From Membranipora membranacea (taxonomy: Eukaryota > Bryozoa > Gymnolaemata > Cheilostomatida > Membraniporidae), in assembly GCA_914767715.1 (NCBI GenBank), contig OU612070.1, positions 11,053,501-11,117,500 on the forward strand: a stretch of DNA of 64,000 nucleotides, written 5' to 3'. The notes below the pieces were generated by a model. The model saw nothing but the letters and a program-made list of their open reading frames with translations. It did not search any database and had not been told where the DNA came from. The translations under genes were made by a program, and so were the position numbers. Positions 1-12,092 of this stretch are shown here, piece by piece (positions within the stretch are counted from its first letter, which is position 1; the number at the start of each line of letters is the position of its first letter).

Positions 1-772
1 CACCTCTTCTACAGTACACCTTTTCTCCTTACTCCTCTCCTCAAACACACCTTACCTCCTATTCATTGCAGATAGCGCTCATTCACTGCAAGCCAGCGAA
101 AGTTGTTGGAGCTAAGGTGACAAACCTGGCAGTGTAATTGTGTACTAGCACAAGTTTGCTCCTACTGGTGGCTGAACACTATGCGTGGGTTGTTGCAGCG
201 CCTTGATACACAGTTTTCTTCAATATCCCTCCACTACCTGAGGGAGATAACTTGCTCTAGCAGTCACTCCTGATTGATCTAAAACTTTTGTCATCGATAA
301 GTTTGCGCTTTCGTTGTTTGCAAATGTTATGTTATGAGAATACAGATTTCACTTTGTTAAAGCAATTAAAACTGAGTGTAACTAGCAGAACAAATGTTGA
401 TCTAGTCCAAGTGCCCAAGCTTCTGGGTCTGGGTAACTGTAAGTGGCAATCCGGTATCAACCAGAATTGGTTGGGCAGTTGTTTTAGTTGGAATGACACT
501 GACAACAACCAGGGCAATATATAGGCTGATTGCTTCATATTTGCCTTGGATCCTGTAGTGTTGAAAAACATAACGATATCACACGGTATTACTCGCAAAG
601 TTCATGAGGAACACTTCCTTGTTTACTAATAATGACTTTTATAACTCACCAACTCACTCGCACCTCTCAATATTTAACGAAGGAATCAAAGTAGAACACT
701 TTATAAGTACCACTTAATCAATGAACTCTCTGACCTGCTGACCTGACCTGATCTGAACTTGATACAGCAATA
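1..772. other. intergenic, no gene seen
   Basis: I see no convincing coding exon here. The longest open frames (about 80 codons on both strands, overlapping around 290-600) show no domain-like pattern and are on opposite strands of the same bases. The right end borders the inverted-repeat element at 774. Confidence 0.5.
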
Positions 773-773
773 T

Positions 774-2025
774 CAGAGACTATAGATATAGAGACCTTCC
801 ACTTGCGCATATAATGCGAATAGCCAATCAGCGTTAATTAACGGTCACGCCCACTTCTGGTTGTATAGTAAGCGCTGCTGCCTTAGACAGCAATGGCTTT
901 CTCAATAAAATTTCAGGTTTTTCACCTGAGTTATTTGAGGCAAAATAACCACAATCTTGATGACAAAACCAGATCAGACAGCAACAAAGTCACTATCAAC
1001 TTGTTGTTGCATTCTTAGCCAGAGATTTATATTATACAGGCCTGTATTTTTGTAAGAAAGTAAGGGGGCTGTGCAGTATAATCCATCATTGTTGCCCACT
1101 GCCATGTAATGATGGCCTGCCATAGGTTAGCTGTTGTAATGAGTTTCACGGACAAAGTTTTCATGTGTGAGGACAAGAGGAAGAGGGCTTCTTTTTGTTT
1201 GTTAATATATGCTCTAAGATTAATATAAAAGAATTTAATCATGGTGACTAGTACCAACCATACACACACATTCAAAACTGAAGTAAGAATGGCATCAGAG
1301 TAAAGTGCATCGTCAGCAGATTCATACTGACAATTCAATGCTGACAAATGTATAGAATTTACTGCATTGAGAGATAGAAGACCTCCCTCTCTGCCTCAAA
1401 GTTATTGTGGGATGGTTGGGGCTATGGAAAGCTTATTTTTACAAATCGCCTTGAAAACTTGTTCGGGATTCATAGACAGATTCAGAGCAGTTCAAAGCAC
1501 ATATCTTCAGGCAACAAACAGCAGTATGCTGACTTAAAACGGGAAAACTTAGACTTTTTGAGGATGATGCTTTTCTCAGACCAATGCTATAGAAAGTTTC
1601 TGTGCTGACCTAACTGATGAATTCAATTCAGTCACCGTAACTGGAGAATATAACATCAGTGCTTGTTCACATTTAACTATTTTCACATTGAATATTCAAT
1701 TTTCTATACATATGGGGGCTACATTACCAAAAGGTCATCCACCAAGTATTTTGTTTCCTTGATGCCTATATTTTATATAAAAGTCGCACATCTTAGATTT
1801 CATTTGTCCCAGTTGATATTATTGAGAGTTTTGTGTGAATGTACTTATAAAATAAACAGCTAAATCATTCACCTTGTCAATTTTTGATAGTAAATTCATA
1901 GCACTGGGTACGCCTACCTCTAAGCAATTACCACCAGAAAGGGGCGGAGCCTAATTTTCAATGTGTTCGCATCGGTTATATACGTTATCATGGCAAGTGG
2001 AAGGTCTCTATATCTATAGTCTCTG
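774..2025. mobile_element. DNA element with 33-bp perfect terminal inverted repeats
   Basis: The left end (774-806, starting CAGAGACTATAG) and the right end (1993-2025, ending CTATAGTCTCTG) are perfect reverse complements over 33 bp. The flanks GCAATAT (767-773) and GTAATAT (2026-2032) match at 6 of 7 positions and may be a worn target duplication. The interior has no transposase I can recognise; a 106-codon minus-strand frame at 1027-1347 has hydrophobic stretches but no known motif. It is probably a non-autonomous DNA transposon. CAG-type ends would suit a hAT- or P-like family, but I cannot assign it. Confidence 0.75.
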
Positions 2026-2032
2026 GTAATAT

Positions 2033-2738
2033 CACAGAGTAAGGATAAACAGAGGGGATCACTTCAATGATCGTTAAAGTGCCTGCGGTTTTTGATTAAC
2101 TGGGAGAAAATTGTGCACAGCTGGATGCCGAAAACTCAATATCTCTATATGTTATAATGTCGTTTTTTCTTGCTGACATCTCTGCCTTTGATGGGCCATA
2201 ATTCATTCTGTATTTATCCTAAAGACTGATTTCCAACTTTGTTAGAATGTCCAACCTTCAAGCTATACACCATATTATTGCCATTTTTTGCTAGGATACA
2301 TAGGCTATGAGCTATCTGCATTTGTAAAATGAGTTTTATTATATAGATTTACACGTGACAATTGATAAACTTCTGGTCATAAAAATTAGGAAATGTCCGT
2401 GTATTGACCCAGGCCACATGTAAATTTATATGAAATAACTCATTTTAAAAACACAGATAGCTCATAGCCTATGTATCCTAGCAAAAAATGACAATAATAT
2501 GGTGTATAGCTTGAAGGTTGGACATTCTAACAAAGTTCGAAATCAGTCTTTAGGATAAATACAGAATGAATTATGGCCCATCAAAGGTAGAGATGTCTGC
2601 AAGAAAAATGACATTATAACATATAGAGATAATGAGTTTTTGGCATCCAGCTGTGCACAATTTTCCCCCAGTTAATCAAAAACCCGCACGCACTATAATG
2701 ATCATTGAAGTGTCCCCTCTGTTTATCCTTACTCTGTG
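2033..2738. mobile_element. near-perfect palindromic (foldback) element
   Basis: The arms, about 2033-2385 and 2400-2738, are reverse complements along almost their whole length, starting CACAGAGTAAGGATAAACAG and ending with its complement. GTAATAT occurs directly on both sides (2026-2032 and 2739-2745), as expected of a target duplication. Only a few tens of bases separate the arms, so one strand could fold into a hairpin of about 350 bp. There is no coding content. The family is unknown. Confidence 0.8.
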
Positions 2739-2745
2739 GTAATAT

Positions 2746-3309
2746 ATACCAAGATATGAGTGTGAAAATTTTAATGGAGCCGCCTGAGCACTTAGACTAG
2801 AACTAACCTTAAGAGTGTGCAAACAACGAAGTGATAAAGGGTTCAATGTCCTCAACATACATTTATAACATTAGAGGAATGAACTTTTTGAATAGCATGG
2901 TCAGTAAAATATCATATGAATGAAATCTATGCTATAACAGGATGGTTCCAGGGATAAACCCTGATGACCTTCGCCAAATAACATTAATTGATTGCGTACT
3001 GATGTTACAGTCAACACCGTGTGGGGCTGTGAATACATCTACATTTACCTACGATCCCGGAATTAATGAGTTAAACTGTTGTGTTGCAACTTTTATTACA
3101 TACCAGAAATATGTCAAACATTGAACCAATGTCAACGTTATGTCATTTGTTTGGAATATTTATCAACATATAGTTGTTTGCTCTTGCATAACAAGTAGAT
3201 AACTCCAACAAATTTACTTGTGACATGCCCACTCTCGAATAATAATAAGGAAGGCGGGTCAGTTAATGGAGTAGTTAAAATATCAGGACACCTCAATGAA
3301 GTCATGAAT
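2746..3309. other. intergenic; MITE fragment and possible 3' end of the sulfotransferase gene
   Basis: Bases around 2774-2800 resemble the right half of the MITE at 31368-31641 (shared run GCACTTAGACTA), so this is probably a fragment of that family. On the minus strand an AATAAA lies at 3092-3097, about 210 bases past the sulfotransferase stop, and could be its polyadenylation signal. Confidence 0.4.
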
Positions 3310-5116
3310 TCATATATTATCTGTTAGATCAATTGGCTTGTCCAAACTTGGAAGGTTGAATGCTTTCAGAATAGTGTTACATTTCCTCATTGATTCATCC
3401 GTCCTTGTCCATTGCTTGTTCTTTTTACGATTTTCCAGACTAAGAAACATCCCATCTTGACTATCATGCGCCATTGCTAGTTGAGCTTGTTCAAGAAAGT
3501 CCTCATGTATTCCGAGCTGCTTGAAAAGCTTTCTTATTTCAATAGCAGGATTGGCGACAAGGTCTTCGTACTTCAAGTATTTGATCGAAATACCACAATC
3601 AGAAAACTCCTTCATCATTGTGATGGTAGCGGCCCACAGGAGAATATACCATTCCATAAACCCAGTTCCGGGCATCACAGAGCAGATCGTCTGGAAGCAT
3701 AACTTTCCTTTATAACCGTTAGTGTACCAGAGCCACATATGTCTAAAGATGCCCTTCGGCTGTGTGTCCGATATTCTGTTTAATACTTTTACCCCAATCA
3801 CAGATAGCGGTATGCTCTCAAACGCCCTGTAGTATGACTTTCCAGAGGCTAGCGCATCTCCATATGAGAACAGGATTTTGTGACGTGGGAAATGCTTGTT
3901 CAGTATTGGGATGATGTGATGATCCATTGGAAATGCTTTCCAAAATATTTTGTGCCCTTTTGGAAAGCGTCGGATGTACATTTTTATCCATGCTTCTACC
4001 ATATTTTCATAGCAAACCGTTTTAGAGAATTGTTCAAGGTCGCATTCCTGCCTGCCATGGAACACGCTATAGCAGAGAGTGATACTCTCGGAGATCACAT
4101 CCCACTCAGGTAAGGAGTAGAAGATCTGAGACCATAACGTCGAGCCGCACCTCATGGTGTGAAACATCCAAACCACTTCACGATCGCTTTCATCAACTCC
4201 TGCAACTATGCGATCGAAATCCTGACGGGGGATAATGATGAATTTCTGGATATTCTCACTAAGACCAACAGAAAACAGAGGGTACTTGCGAGGGTTTAAC
4301 AAGTCCGATTCTGAGTCAACTTCGACAAACTTAGCTACGTCATCTTCTATAGATATCAAATGTACATTCTTGTTGAGGACAATCTTTGTGTTTGTAAAGT
4401 GGCTATGGACAGTGAAGTAGAGCTTTGGGTTTGCTATTGGGCTGTATTTTGACCTGTATATGACCTTCAACACCTGCGCTCGGTTACTCTTCTCCCTCCC
4501 CTCTCTTATCTCTCTCAAGGTTTTCGAAACACCTGCAAAGACGTAAATTCATTAAAAATTATCAACCTTGGTAATTCTCGTAACCCAACATTTGCGTCTG
4601 AAATGCTACTGTTTCACATTGAACAGATCTTCATTTGTTTTTCATCAATGTTGCTCTGGTTAGAACTCTACCCTAGATAAGTATAATAATTATTTCCAGG
4701 AGGAAACGGAAAATATAGTTAAATCTGCGGCTAGCTGATATTCACTCACCCTCTTACTTCAAATAGGCCTCAGCTAGCCAAAATTCAGCTAGCTAACATT
4801 AAGTCACCCCTTCACTAGCTAATCTAAGCTCTAGCTTATATTCACTGCCCTAGCATAAACAGAATTTATGCATTGGATTACTTAGAGGAGGGTTAGGTTA
4901 TTTTGGTTGAATATTGAGCTGATATTAAATGAATGGATTCTTGAGATTTGTGTTGTCTGTCAAACACAGATTTTTTGGCTTTTTACACATGAATATTAGC
5001 ATTCACTTACCATTAAACTTCCAGAGAACAGGTTGAATTAGCTTACTCCATAAATCATTCAAACACTCAGCTAAAATAACAAAAGTTACAGCAAAAGCTA
5101 TGGATATGAGCGCCAT
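3310..5116 (-). CDS. membrane-anchored sulfotransferase-like protein (2 coding exons)
   Basis: Exon 1 (5116-5011) starts at ATG and encodes 35 residues with a hydrophobic stretch at about residues 2-19, then a GTAAGT donor. Exon 2 (4532-3310) follows a TTTGCAG acceptor and joins in frame, giving about 442 residues. The short N-terminal hydrophobic segment without charged flanks suggests a Golgi type II anchor or a signal peptide. Residues 160-168, HTMRCGSTL, look like the PAPS 5'-phosphosulfate loop of sulfotransferases, and residues 259-270, YGDALASGKSYY, sit where the 3'-phosphate motif (usually Arg...Ser) is expected. That Arg is Gly here. The family transfers sulfate from PAPS to carbohydrates or other acceptors; the substrate cannot be read from sequence. 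The ATG was chosen because the long exon has no ATG near its 5' end, while the upstream exon gives a start, a hydrophobic segment and matching splice phase. It lies outside the duplicated unit. Confidence 0.8.
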
Positions 5117-6497
5117 ACCTCTTAACTCAGTGACGGTGAAGTGCCGGCTGGCGTTATTATATCAATGGTCAAGGCTTGTTGATAATAGTTATCAAGACTC
5201 TCTGCACACAAGAACATAGATAAAATATTATCACTTTATTGACTATGTAAACTGAATCACATGCACAACACATAATATTTCACATCTCGCATTTTTATCT
5301 TCAAACTTATAACTAGATTTGAAGAAGCTGATAGCCAATCTATGCATGCATACTCAGGTCAGAAACACATGCATATCACACACGATTTCACATACTGCAT
5401 TTACATCTCCAGATATATGAATAGATTTGAAGAAGCAGATAGTCAATTTATGCATACATTAGGTTAGCTCTCACTTTGCTATCAATTGACCTAAACAGCT
5501 TTGTAGGAATAGAGCAGAAATATGATAATAACATTCCTTCAGCATGTGTCCTTGAGCTCTCAAAATAGTTATCCTCTCCCTGAGATATAAATAAAGTTGT
5601 ATGATACAAGTACCTCTCTGTTTACCAAGATGCCTGTGTCTGACAAAGATCTGATGCATCAGTACTGAGAGAGTTTTTACTTTGTTGTGGCCTCTTTATT
5701 GAATGGACTAGTCCTATAACCGGGTTTTGTCATATCACCAAGCTGCCTTTAATGGTCAGGTTAGCTTTGTCATGCAGCCGCCAAAAATATGGCCGAATGA
5801 CAAGGCTAGAGTGGGCTGGGGGCATAAGCACCACAGAGCTATTTTACATGATGTAAAATAAGAGGTCACATGGCTTTAGATTTTCTCATCCTGGGCTAAT
5901 GCGGTTTGTAACTATATTCTAATGATTTGATGGCCCTGATCTATTAACAGACAGAGATGTTGTTTCTCATAGCCTGTTCTACATATCGACATATTCACGG
6001 AATAAAAATTAGTGAGAGCTGACTGAGAGATCGTAACTTCACAGCTCTAAACCTTGTCGAACTTGGATTTAATCAACTCCTTAATTTAAGCAATCTTTGA
6101 TTTTATATATTATGAACTTAATTTAACACCGATCAATGCAAGAAGCAAATAAGACCATGAGAAAACAACAACAAAAAGAGACAATAAGAAGGCATTGATG
6201 TATTTAGGTATTTATGTGTTTAGGTGTATTTATAAAAAAGGTTTTTTCCACAAAGACCAGTGTTGAATTTAAGGTGGGTCGGGGTTTGTGATGATGCCTG
6301 TAAATAATTGTTACTGAATGTAGGTGATATCATTTGAATTATAAATCTACAAACTAGGGAGAATTTTTTATCCTGTGGGTAATGAACCCTTTCACAACCA
6401 CCGCAGTCCCACCCTTTCAGACTGTGGCTATTCATGGTGTGTATCACGCTTTGAGGCAGGCTTTTGAAGCTAGCAAGACAGCATAATTCATGTATAA
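5117..6497. other. intergenic, no gene seen
   Basis: This is AT-rich sequence with no exon I can support. Short similar stretches near 5281-5345 and 5395-5460 (both with a CATCTCxxATxTxxAxCTxCA-like start and TTTGAAGAAGC) look like a diverged local duplication of about 110 bases. Confidence 0.4.
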
Positions 6498-6776
6498 AGC
6501 TGCGTTTACATTGTCAACTAATCTGCATAATTGAACAACACCGACATTCAACACTGACAAATCTTCTCATGTAAACATTGTGTCGGTGCAGACTAATCGG
6601 AGTTTAATGAAAACGTTGCTCTGTGATCATGTCACAGAATGAACGACACAGGGTCCGATTCCATTGATACATAGACAAGCCGTTATAACCCATATTACAT
6701 CGACATTTACTGCCGACAGTTATGGTATGTCGGTGTTGTTCAATTATGCAGATTAGTTGACAATGTAAACGCAGCT
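6498..6776. mobile_element. MITE, Harbinger-like by its 3-bp TAA target duplication
   Basis: This 279-bp element starts AGCTGCGTTTACATTG and ends with the reverse complement. The inverted ends match for about 50 bp. TAA lies directly outside both ends (6495-6497 and 6777-6779), as expected for PIF/Harbinger-type insertion. It is non-coding. Confidence 0.75.
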
Positions 6777-7855
6777 TAACACTATTGGAATAAATAGAGA
6801 TGCTGCACCCTGGTGAAACGAACACATACATTACCGCAATTTCACTTATAGGGAGAAGACAATACTTGATTTCGCATATCTTGGTATTGGTTTTTGCACC
6901 TTTGAGTTAGAAATTCACTGAGTTCTCACAGCATCTGCCTTGCATGGTAAATCAGGGTGTGAGGTCAGCTAAGTTGATGAATATCACAGTAATAAACATA
7001 TAGTTGGAAAATTCAGTCTACTCCTAAGTTAGGCTTCACATATTGAATATATTTTCTAATTAAAAAGCAGTTAGCAGACATTATGCCTTATGTAGTTCTG
7101 TTTTTATATGGAGTTATGTTGATACAATGGATTGGTCTTCAATCAAACAATTTTTACTTTAGATTACAACACAAATGCAAAGTTCGTTACGATTAGATAT
7201 CTTCCCATCACCACTGTATATAAGATAATTATTGATGAAGCAGCGGTGTTTGACAGGAGCAACAAAATATTATATCGGTCATAAGACAGTCTTTGAAGTT
7301 CACGCGTTTTAATATTGCACAAACATTTTTTGAGCCAGCATAACCATCTCTATGCAACAAAGATTGTAGCAGCAGCCGTGTTTCAGTTGTTGAGATTATA
7401 TAAGAGCCGTAAGTCTCGACTGATGCCATAAAGACACTGTGAAAACTACAATAATTGGACAACAAGTTGGATAAAAGTGTTTCCAAAAGTATATAAAATT
7501 AGCAGGTATAACGTCAAGTACAGTTGAGACTTTTACATTATATCATATTAAAGAAGTTTACAGTTCAAAGACACAAAAAAGGTAGAGTTATTAATTACCT
7601 GCTTGGCTCTATAAAACGGCTGTGCTAAATTGCGAAACACAGACATGTTCTTCCATGGCTAGGCCAAGCAAAGAACAATCTCTATGATCAATTCATAAGC
7701 ATTTATAGTAGGTTAAAATTGTTTAAATTCACAATGGTTCCATGCTCCGAACGGGTGGTCCACTCCCATGTCGAATGATGAATGCTAACTATTTCCATGA
7801 TGAAAAAACATGATGAGAGATCTGCCGCGGCTGGGATTTGATTTTGCAAGTAAAG
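6777..7855. other. intergenic, no gene seen
   Basis: No supported exon, RNA or clear repeat was found. A minus-strand frame of 85 codons (7229-7486) shows no recognisable motif. Confidence 0.4.
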
Positions 7856-8420
7856 GGTGGTTCACATTGTCCCAGATGACATTAGGATGCCATCCCAGAT
7901 GCTTATCCAAGATGGTCCCAGTCTTATGTTCACATTATAAAATTCATCCCAGACTAGCAATTAGGTTTTTGTCTGGGACAGTGCTGGGATGATGTTCACA
8001 TTGTTTAGGATCGTCCCAGATAGTCCCAGATCGACCCAGATGATCCCAGATCATCCAAATGTCTGGTTCACATAGCACCCAGATGCAAAATGAGTCTGGG
8101 TCTGTCTGGGACAGCATCGGGAAAGTTTGACGCTGGTGCACATTGTCCCAGACGACCATCCCAGATAGCCATCCCAGTCAATGTGAACATGAAAATGACA
8201 CAATCCCAGGCTGTCTGGGTCCGTCTGGGACAGTATCTGGAAAGTTCGTAATGGCTGGTTCACATTGTCCCAGATGACATTGGGATACCATCCCAGATGC
8301 TTATCCCAGATGCTTATCCCAGATGGTCCCAGTCTTATGTTCACATTATAAAATTCATCTCAGACTAGCAGTTAGGTTTTTGTCTGGGAAAGTGCTGGGA
8401 TGATGTTCCCATTGTTTAAT
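7856..8420. repeat. TCCCAG-rich MITE cluster with a 155-bp direct repeat
   Basis: The sequence is built of GTCCCAG / TCTGGGA words in both orientations and of GGTTCACATTGT-type ends. A stretch of about 155 bp at 7856-8010 is repeated directly at 8251-8420 (same order: GGTTCACATTGTCCCAGATG ... GTGCTGGGATGATGTTC). Between the repeats the words are inverted. It looks like two or more nested or tandem copies of a MITE. The left breakpoint of the 27-kb duplication (8057-8061) lies inside it. Confidence 0.7.
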
Positions 8421-8946
8421 GCTAATCCCATGTTTCGCTTGGGCCTACAACCTACGTCACGTTGACATATGGAAACATAGTAATAAACATCTGAACGATC
8501 AATAGCTTTATAGCTAGATAGCTGAATAGAATAGGAATACATAGATGACAACCAAGTAACAGGTGGATATCTGATTAATGACCCGCTAAAGGTTACAAAA
8601 TATTTACCTATTGATGACATCTGGGATGGTTTATGAATCACTTTCTTACGAAAATATTAGGTTTTGCAGAGTGCATCTAGATGAACAAGATGAGCTGAGT
8701 TGGGCCATGGAAGAAGTTATGAGAATATTTTGGGATCACCTGACATCTTGGGATTAGTGAGGCATATGAATATGATACTGCCATTATTTTCAATAATCAA
8801 CACACATTTATCCAATCGGTTTTTGTAATACTTGATCATATTATGAGAATCTTTTACAATAACTGTATTTTATTAACATTCAATAAGCTTTGTGACAATA
8901 TATGAAACTTTTACATTATCAGGCTCAAAGAACGCATTCACATGTT

Positions 8947-10514
8947 TTACATTCTCTTTTCACAAATGAAATGATGTTTACTCCAGCAATAATCATCATC
9001 CCATTGAACATATCTTGCACCATCATAGCCATACATAGCAAGACAATGCTGCTTGCCTTTATGGTTGTCTGGATTTCCTGACGACCAGAAAGTCTTTTCT
9101 ATCTTGAAATCTCCATCCTTGTTGGTCCATTTCCACGGCTGACCCTTTTCGTTTAATTTCCTATATCCTCCGAGCCATATGGAGCCCCTATTTCCTGTCA
9201 ATTAAGGAAAGCATCATGTTAAATCTAATCAAGTACTCACGATAATGACTACTTATCCTAACGTTCATCTATGTAAGGAGTTAGAGACAACTAACTCCTT
9301 GATCTATGATGCATAATGAAATGCAATGCAGTCCTAACTCTAAGCTAACCTGAAATTGATCGCTTCAGCACATAATTTTACATGGATAAATCAAAACTTT
9401 TAGCAGGATGATCCTAAATTCAGCTGGTTTATGGCTTTAGATGAGCCAAATAATTAGATTTGGATAATATTAATATAATAATTATAACAATTATAATTAT
9501 GCATGACATTATTATATTATTTTTACATATATAATGTGACATATCACTCAAATCTGCTGCCGCAGAATCTCTCTCAATCACAATCAGTTGATGAAATCAC
9601 AAGATTGATCAAGACACATTCTTGTAAGGCTAAAATTGAACTGTGACTATGAGGTAATATTGGTAATGGTATTCACATCTTTCAAAGAGTATGTCATAAT
9701 CCTGAATGTTCAAAAGGCCTCATATCATATCATTTTATAATCTCAAAAAAAAAAGATTATATGAATGTATGATTTGTAGGCCTTAAAGATTACACACATA
9801 GATACATACTGTGATAAGTTATTCGGTATCCATTCAAAAAGATTAGCTCATCAGCATTTCTAACGGAGGCCAGCTCTCCACCATATTTTCTACATTCCTT
9901 TCTGGCATCTTGCCAGGTTAGCTGCCAAGCAACCAACTTGTAACAAACTATCCCTGCATCAGATTTTATGCTAACAGGCCAGCCATGTCCACACTCGCTT
10001 TTACCTTTGACATGATGAATAACAATGTGTTAAATAATAATTCCAAAATAATTGTAGGTGTTTATTGTGTGCAAAAATAGGGCTCAGCTGACACATAAGT
10101 TGTCAGAAGTCCCTATGAGAATTGCTTCATGGGCATTGCCATAGTACAACCTCAAAACTATCGTTTTTCGGTGGGATAACAATTCCAAACTAATTGAGAA
10201 AGAAAGTGGAAGAAAGTTCAATGAGGAAAATTGTCCTCCCTCTGCAGTTATCCAACCACCAAGTTGCAACTGAATTGTCGCATGAAATGACCAAGTTTCA
10301 ATCTATATTATAGTTCAACGAGCCTGATAATTTCTCACTTGATCATACTTTTTATAAAAAGAAGCAGAGGCATATCACCAGTTGGTTTTGGTTTGTCATG
10401 ATTGTTCTGAATCAATCGCATGTCTAGGTGCTCAAATCGAAATAACTAGTTCTCACCTGATTGCACTGCAGAGGCAAGAAAGAGAACTGCTACAGCTACA
10501 TAAATACAAGCCAT
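8947..10514 (-). CDS. secreted C-type lectin, unit 1 copy (3 coding exons)
   Basis: Coding exons: 10514-10457, 10004-9810 and 9194-8947, all with GT-AG borders and matching phases, giving 166 residues. Residues 1-19 are a signal peptide ending in SAVQS. The rest is one C-type lectin domain: six cysteines (C24, C40, C57, C135, C154, C162) as in long-form domains, the WIGL-like IWLGG at 90-94, and the calcium/sugar loop W121..NPD(125-127) with WDD at 149-151. Family rules link EPN to mannose-type and QPD to galactose-type binding; NPD is neither, so sugar preference is open. The short single-domain secreted form is typical of invertebrate soluble lectins in immunity or venom. A minus-strand AATAAA lies at 8869-8874, 75 bases past the stop. 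The start is the first ATG, next to the hydrophobic signal. A 5' UTR intron between about 10706 and 10519 is possible. Confidence 0.9.
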
Positions 10515-10540
10515 AACTCTACAATAAAAATCAATAAAAT

Positions 10541-10589
10541 GAAATACAATACAATACAAAAAATACATTACAATACAATTCAATACAGG
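10541..10589. repeat. AATAC-type microsatellite
   Basis: Imperfect repeats of ATACA/AATAC just upstream of the lectin ATG (on its 5' side). The unit 2 copy at about 37606-37650 differs in repeat number. Confidence 0.6.
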
Positions 10590-10806
10590 TAACCATAGAA
10601 TAAGAATAATAATATTGTTTTCGAACAGCCCTTTATTGTTTGAAAGTACTTATAACTTAAATGGAACAATAAAACATCCCTTGAGCAATGTGAAAGTTGT
10701 CAAACCTGTATATAGTTGCTCACACTTTGATTCAAGCAACAGTCAGAGGAGATGAATGCCTCTACTCTTCCAATGCTCGTATGGCTAATTGAAGCATCTA
10801 ACCATA

Positions 10807-10814
10807 CTTTTATA
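10807..10814 (-). promoter_or_regulatory. TATA box of lectin gene, unit 1
   Basis: TATAAAAG on the minus strand, about 290 bases before the ATG. The distance leaves room for a 5' UTR with one small intron (acceptor TTGTAG just before the ATG). The same box is kept at 37867-37874 in unit 2. Confidence 0.55.
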
Positions 10815-11312
10815 CCCCTACTTTTGTTCGTTTGTTTAAATGTAGTCACATTGGTAACTTAATCGATTTTCATTGGCTGTTTCCAAATTACAGTTAATCT
10901 CTTTCTATTGATCGGTACCCAAACCTGCCAGCCATTATGAAAGCAACGGGCCAACATTATGGCAGGGTGATGCTTTCACTATTCACGCCATGTTTATCAT
11001 GATGAGCCGGTGGGGCCATTAATTTTTACAGTAATAAGCCTCCAGCCACGGATAGTAAAACCAATCAGTATCAATCAATAAACCATGCTGTCGGTTAGTC
11101 TCAGAATTGCTATTGAAATAATACAGAAAATACTAATACAGAGCAGGTAAATCTTAGAGCTTCTTTCAAATAAATCCTGCCAAAATCATAAGTTGATCAC
11201 TCACTCAGTAAGTAAGTGATACCTCCAAGGGTCTCGCTCAAGGATCGCTCAAAACTCATTGATGGAACTTTATACATTCTGAGTGAGCGATTTGGGAGCG
11301 ATTTTGTCTAAT
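10815..11312. other. lectin 5' flank, no gene seen
   Basis: Non-coding sequence upstream of the lectin promoter. Relative to unit 2 it lacks about 30 bases near 11160 (present at 38221-38250). Confidence 0.4.
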
Positions 11313-11818
11313 AGACAGTTTTCTTAGCTCTTATTTATGCCCCAATTCGGAGTTGTCCTCTCTCTAGTTTGGTACTTTTAACCCACGCCGCATAGGAAAA
11401 ACCTGCTGAAAGAGGGTTATCTTGAAAACCGCTTCTGTTATGATAAAAATGATTTTTGATTCAGAGTCTGCACCATTGAAAACCCAGAGAGACAGGGTTT
11501 CCAAATCATTGGAGGCTTGAATGTTGATAAATCTTAATTTTATTGACGAAATTTATGAATAATTCTGCCAAATTGTCCGCAAAACAGGCAGAAAATGCTA
11601 TAATTGACTATCCAAATACTAAAATGATTTCCCAAACTATGTCCATATGAGTTTTCAATGCTGTAGATTCTGAATCAAAAAACATTTTTATCCTGTTATA
11701 AGCGGTTATCAAGATAACCCTCTTTTCAGCACGTTTTTCCTATGCGGCGTTAAAAGTACCAAACTGGAGAAAGGACAACTCCGAACTGAGGCCTAAATCA
11801 GAGCTCAGAAAACTGTCT
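11313..11818. mobile_element. foldback element, unit 1
   Basis: Arms of about 168 bp (11313-11481 and 11652-11818) are imperfect reverse complements, beginning AGACAGTTTTCT and ending AGAAAACTGTCT. A loop of about 170 bp separates them. It is non-coding and probably a non-autonomous DNA transposon. The same element is at 38400-38904 in unit 2, so it was present before the duplication. Confidence 0.75.
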
Positions 11819-11856
11819 GTTGAAATAATAAGTGACTGATAATTATGAGCAATGTG

Positions 11857-12092
11857 TAGGGATGGCAAATTGTCAGAGACTGAGACAGCAATAAAATTCA
11901 AGACGAGGCCGAGACGAGACATATATTGATGCCGATATAATTGAAACTGCCACTTGTTTGGCAAAAACCAAAAAACCATCATAAAAACAGTGTTTAAAAT
12001 GAACAAGTCTCGACATGAATCAAAATGTGTGTCTCGACGAGACAGTGTCTCGTGGGAACAAGTCTTACGATACCGAGACTTTGCCATCACTA
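11857..12092. mobile_element. short hAT-like non-autonomous element, unit 1
   Basis: The ends are TAGGGATGGCAAA (11857) and TTTGCCATCACTA (to 12092), inverted repeats with one mismatch, of the kind seen in hAT relatives. The interior is rich in GAGAC/GTCTC words. I found no clear 8-bp target duplication. The unit 2 copy is at 38942-39177. Confidence 0.5.

Noticed and set aside
1027-1347. Minus-strand frame of 106 codons with hydrophobic stretches
   Set aside because: It lies inside a TIR element, has no family motif, no visible splice partners and no second copy to test conservation.
3481-4113. Plus-strand frames opposite the sulfotransferase
   Set aside because: Shadows of the minus-strand coding exon.
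8051-8344. Frames in the TCCCAG cluster, and a possible CRISPR-like array
   Set aside because: Repeats are inverted and irregular with no constant spacers; this is a eukaryotic MITE cluster.
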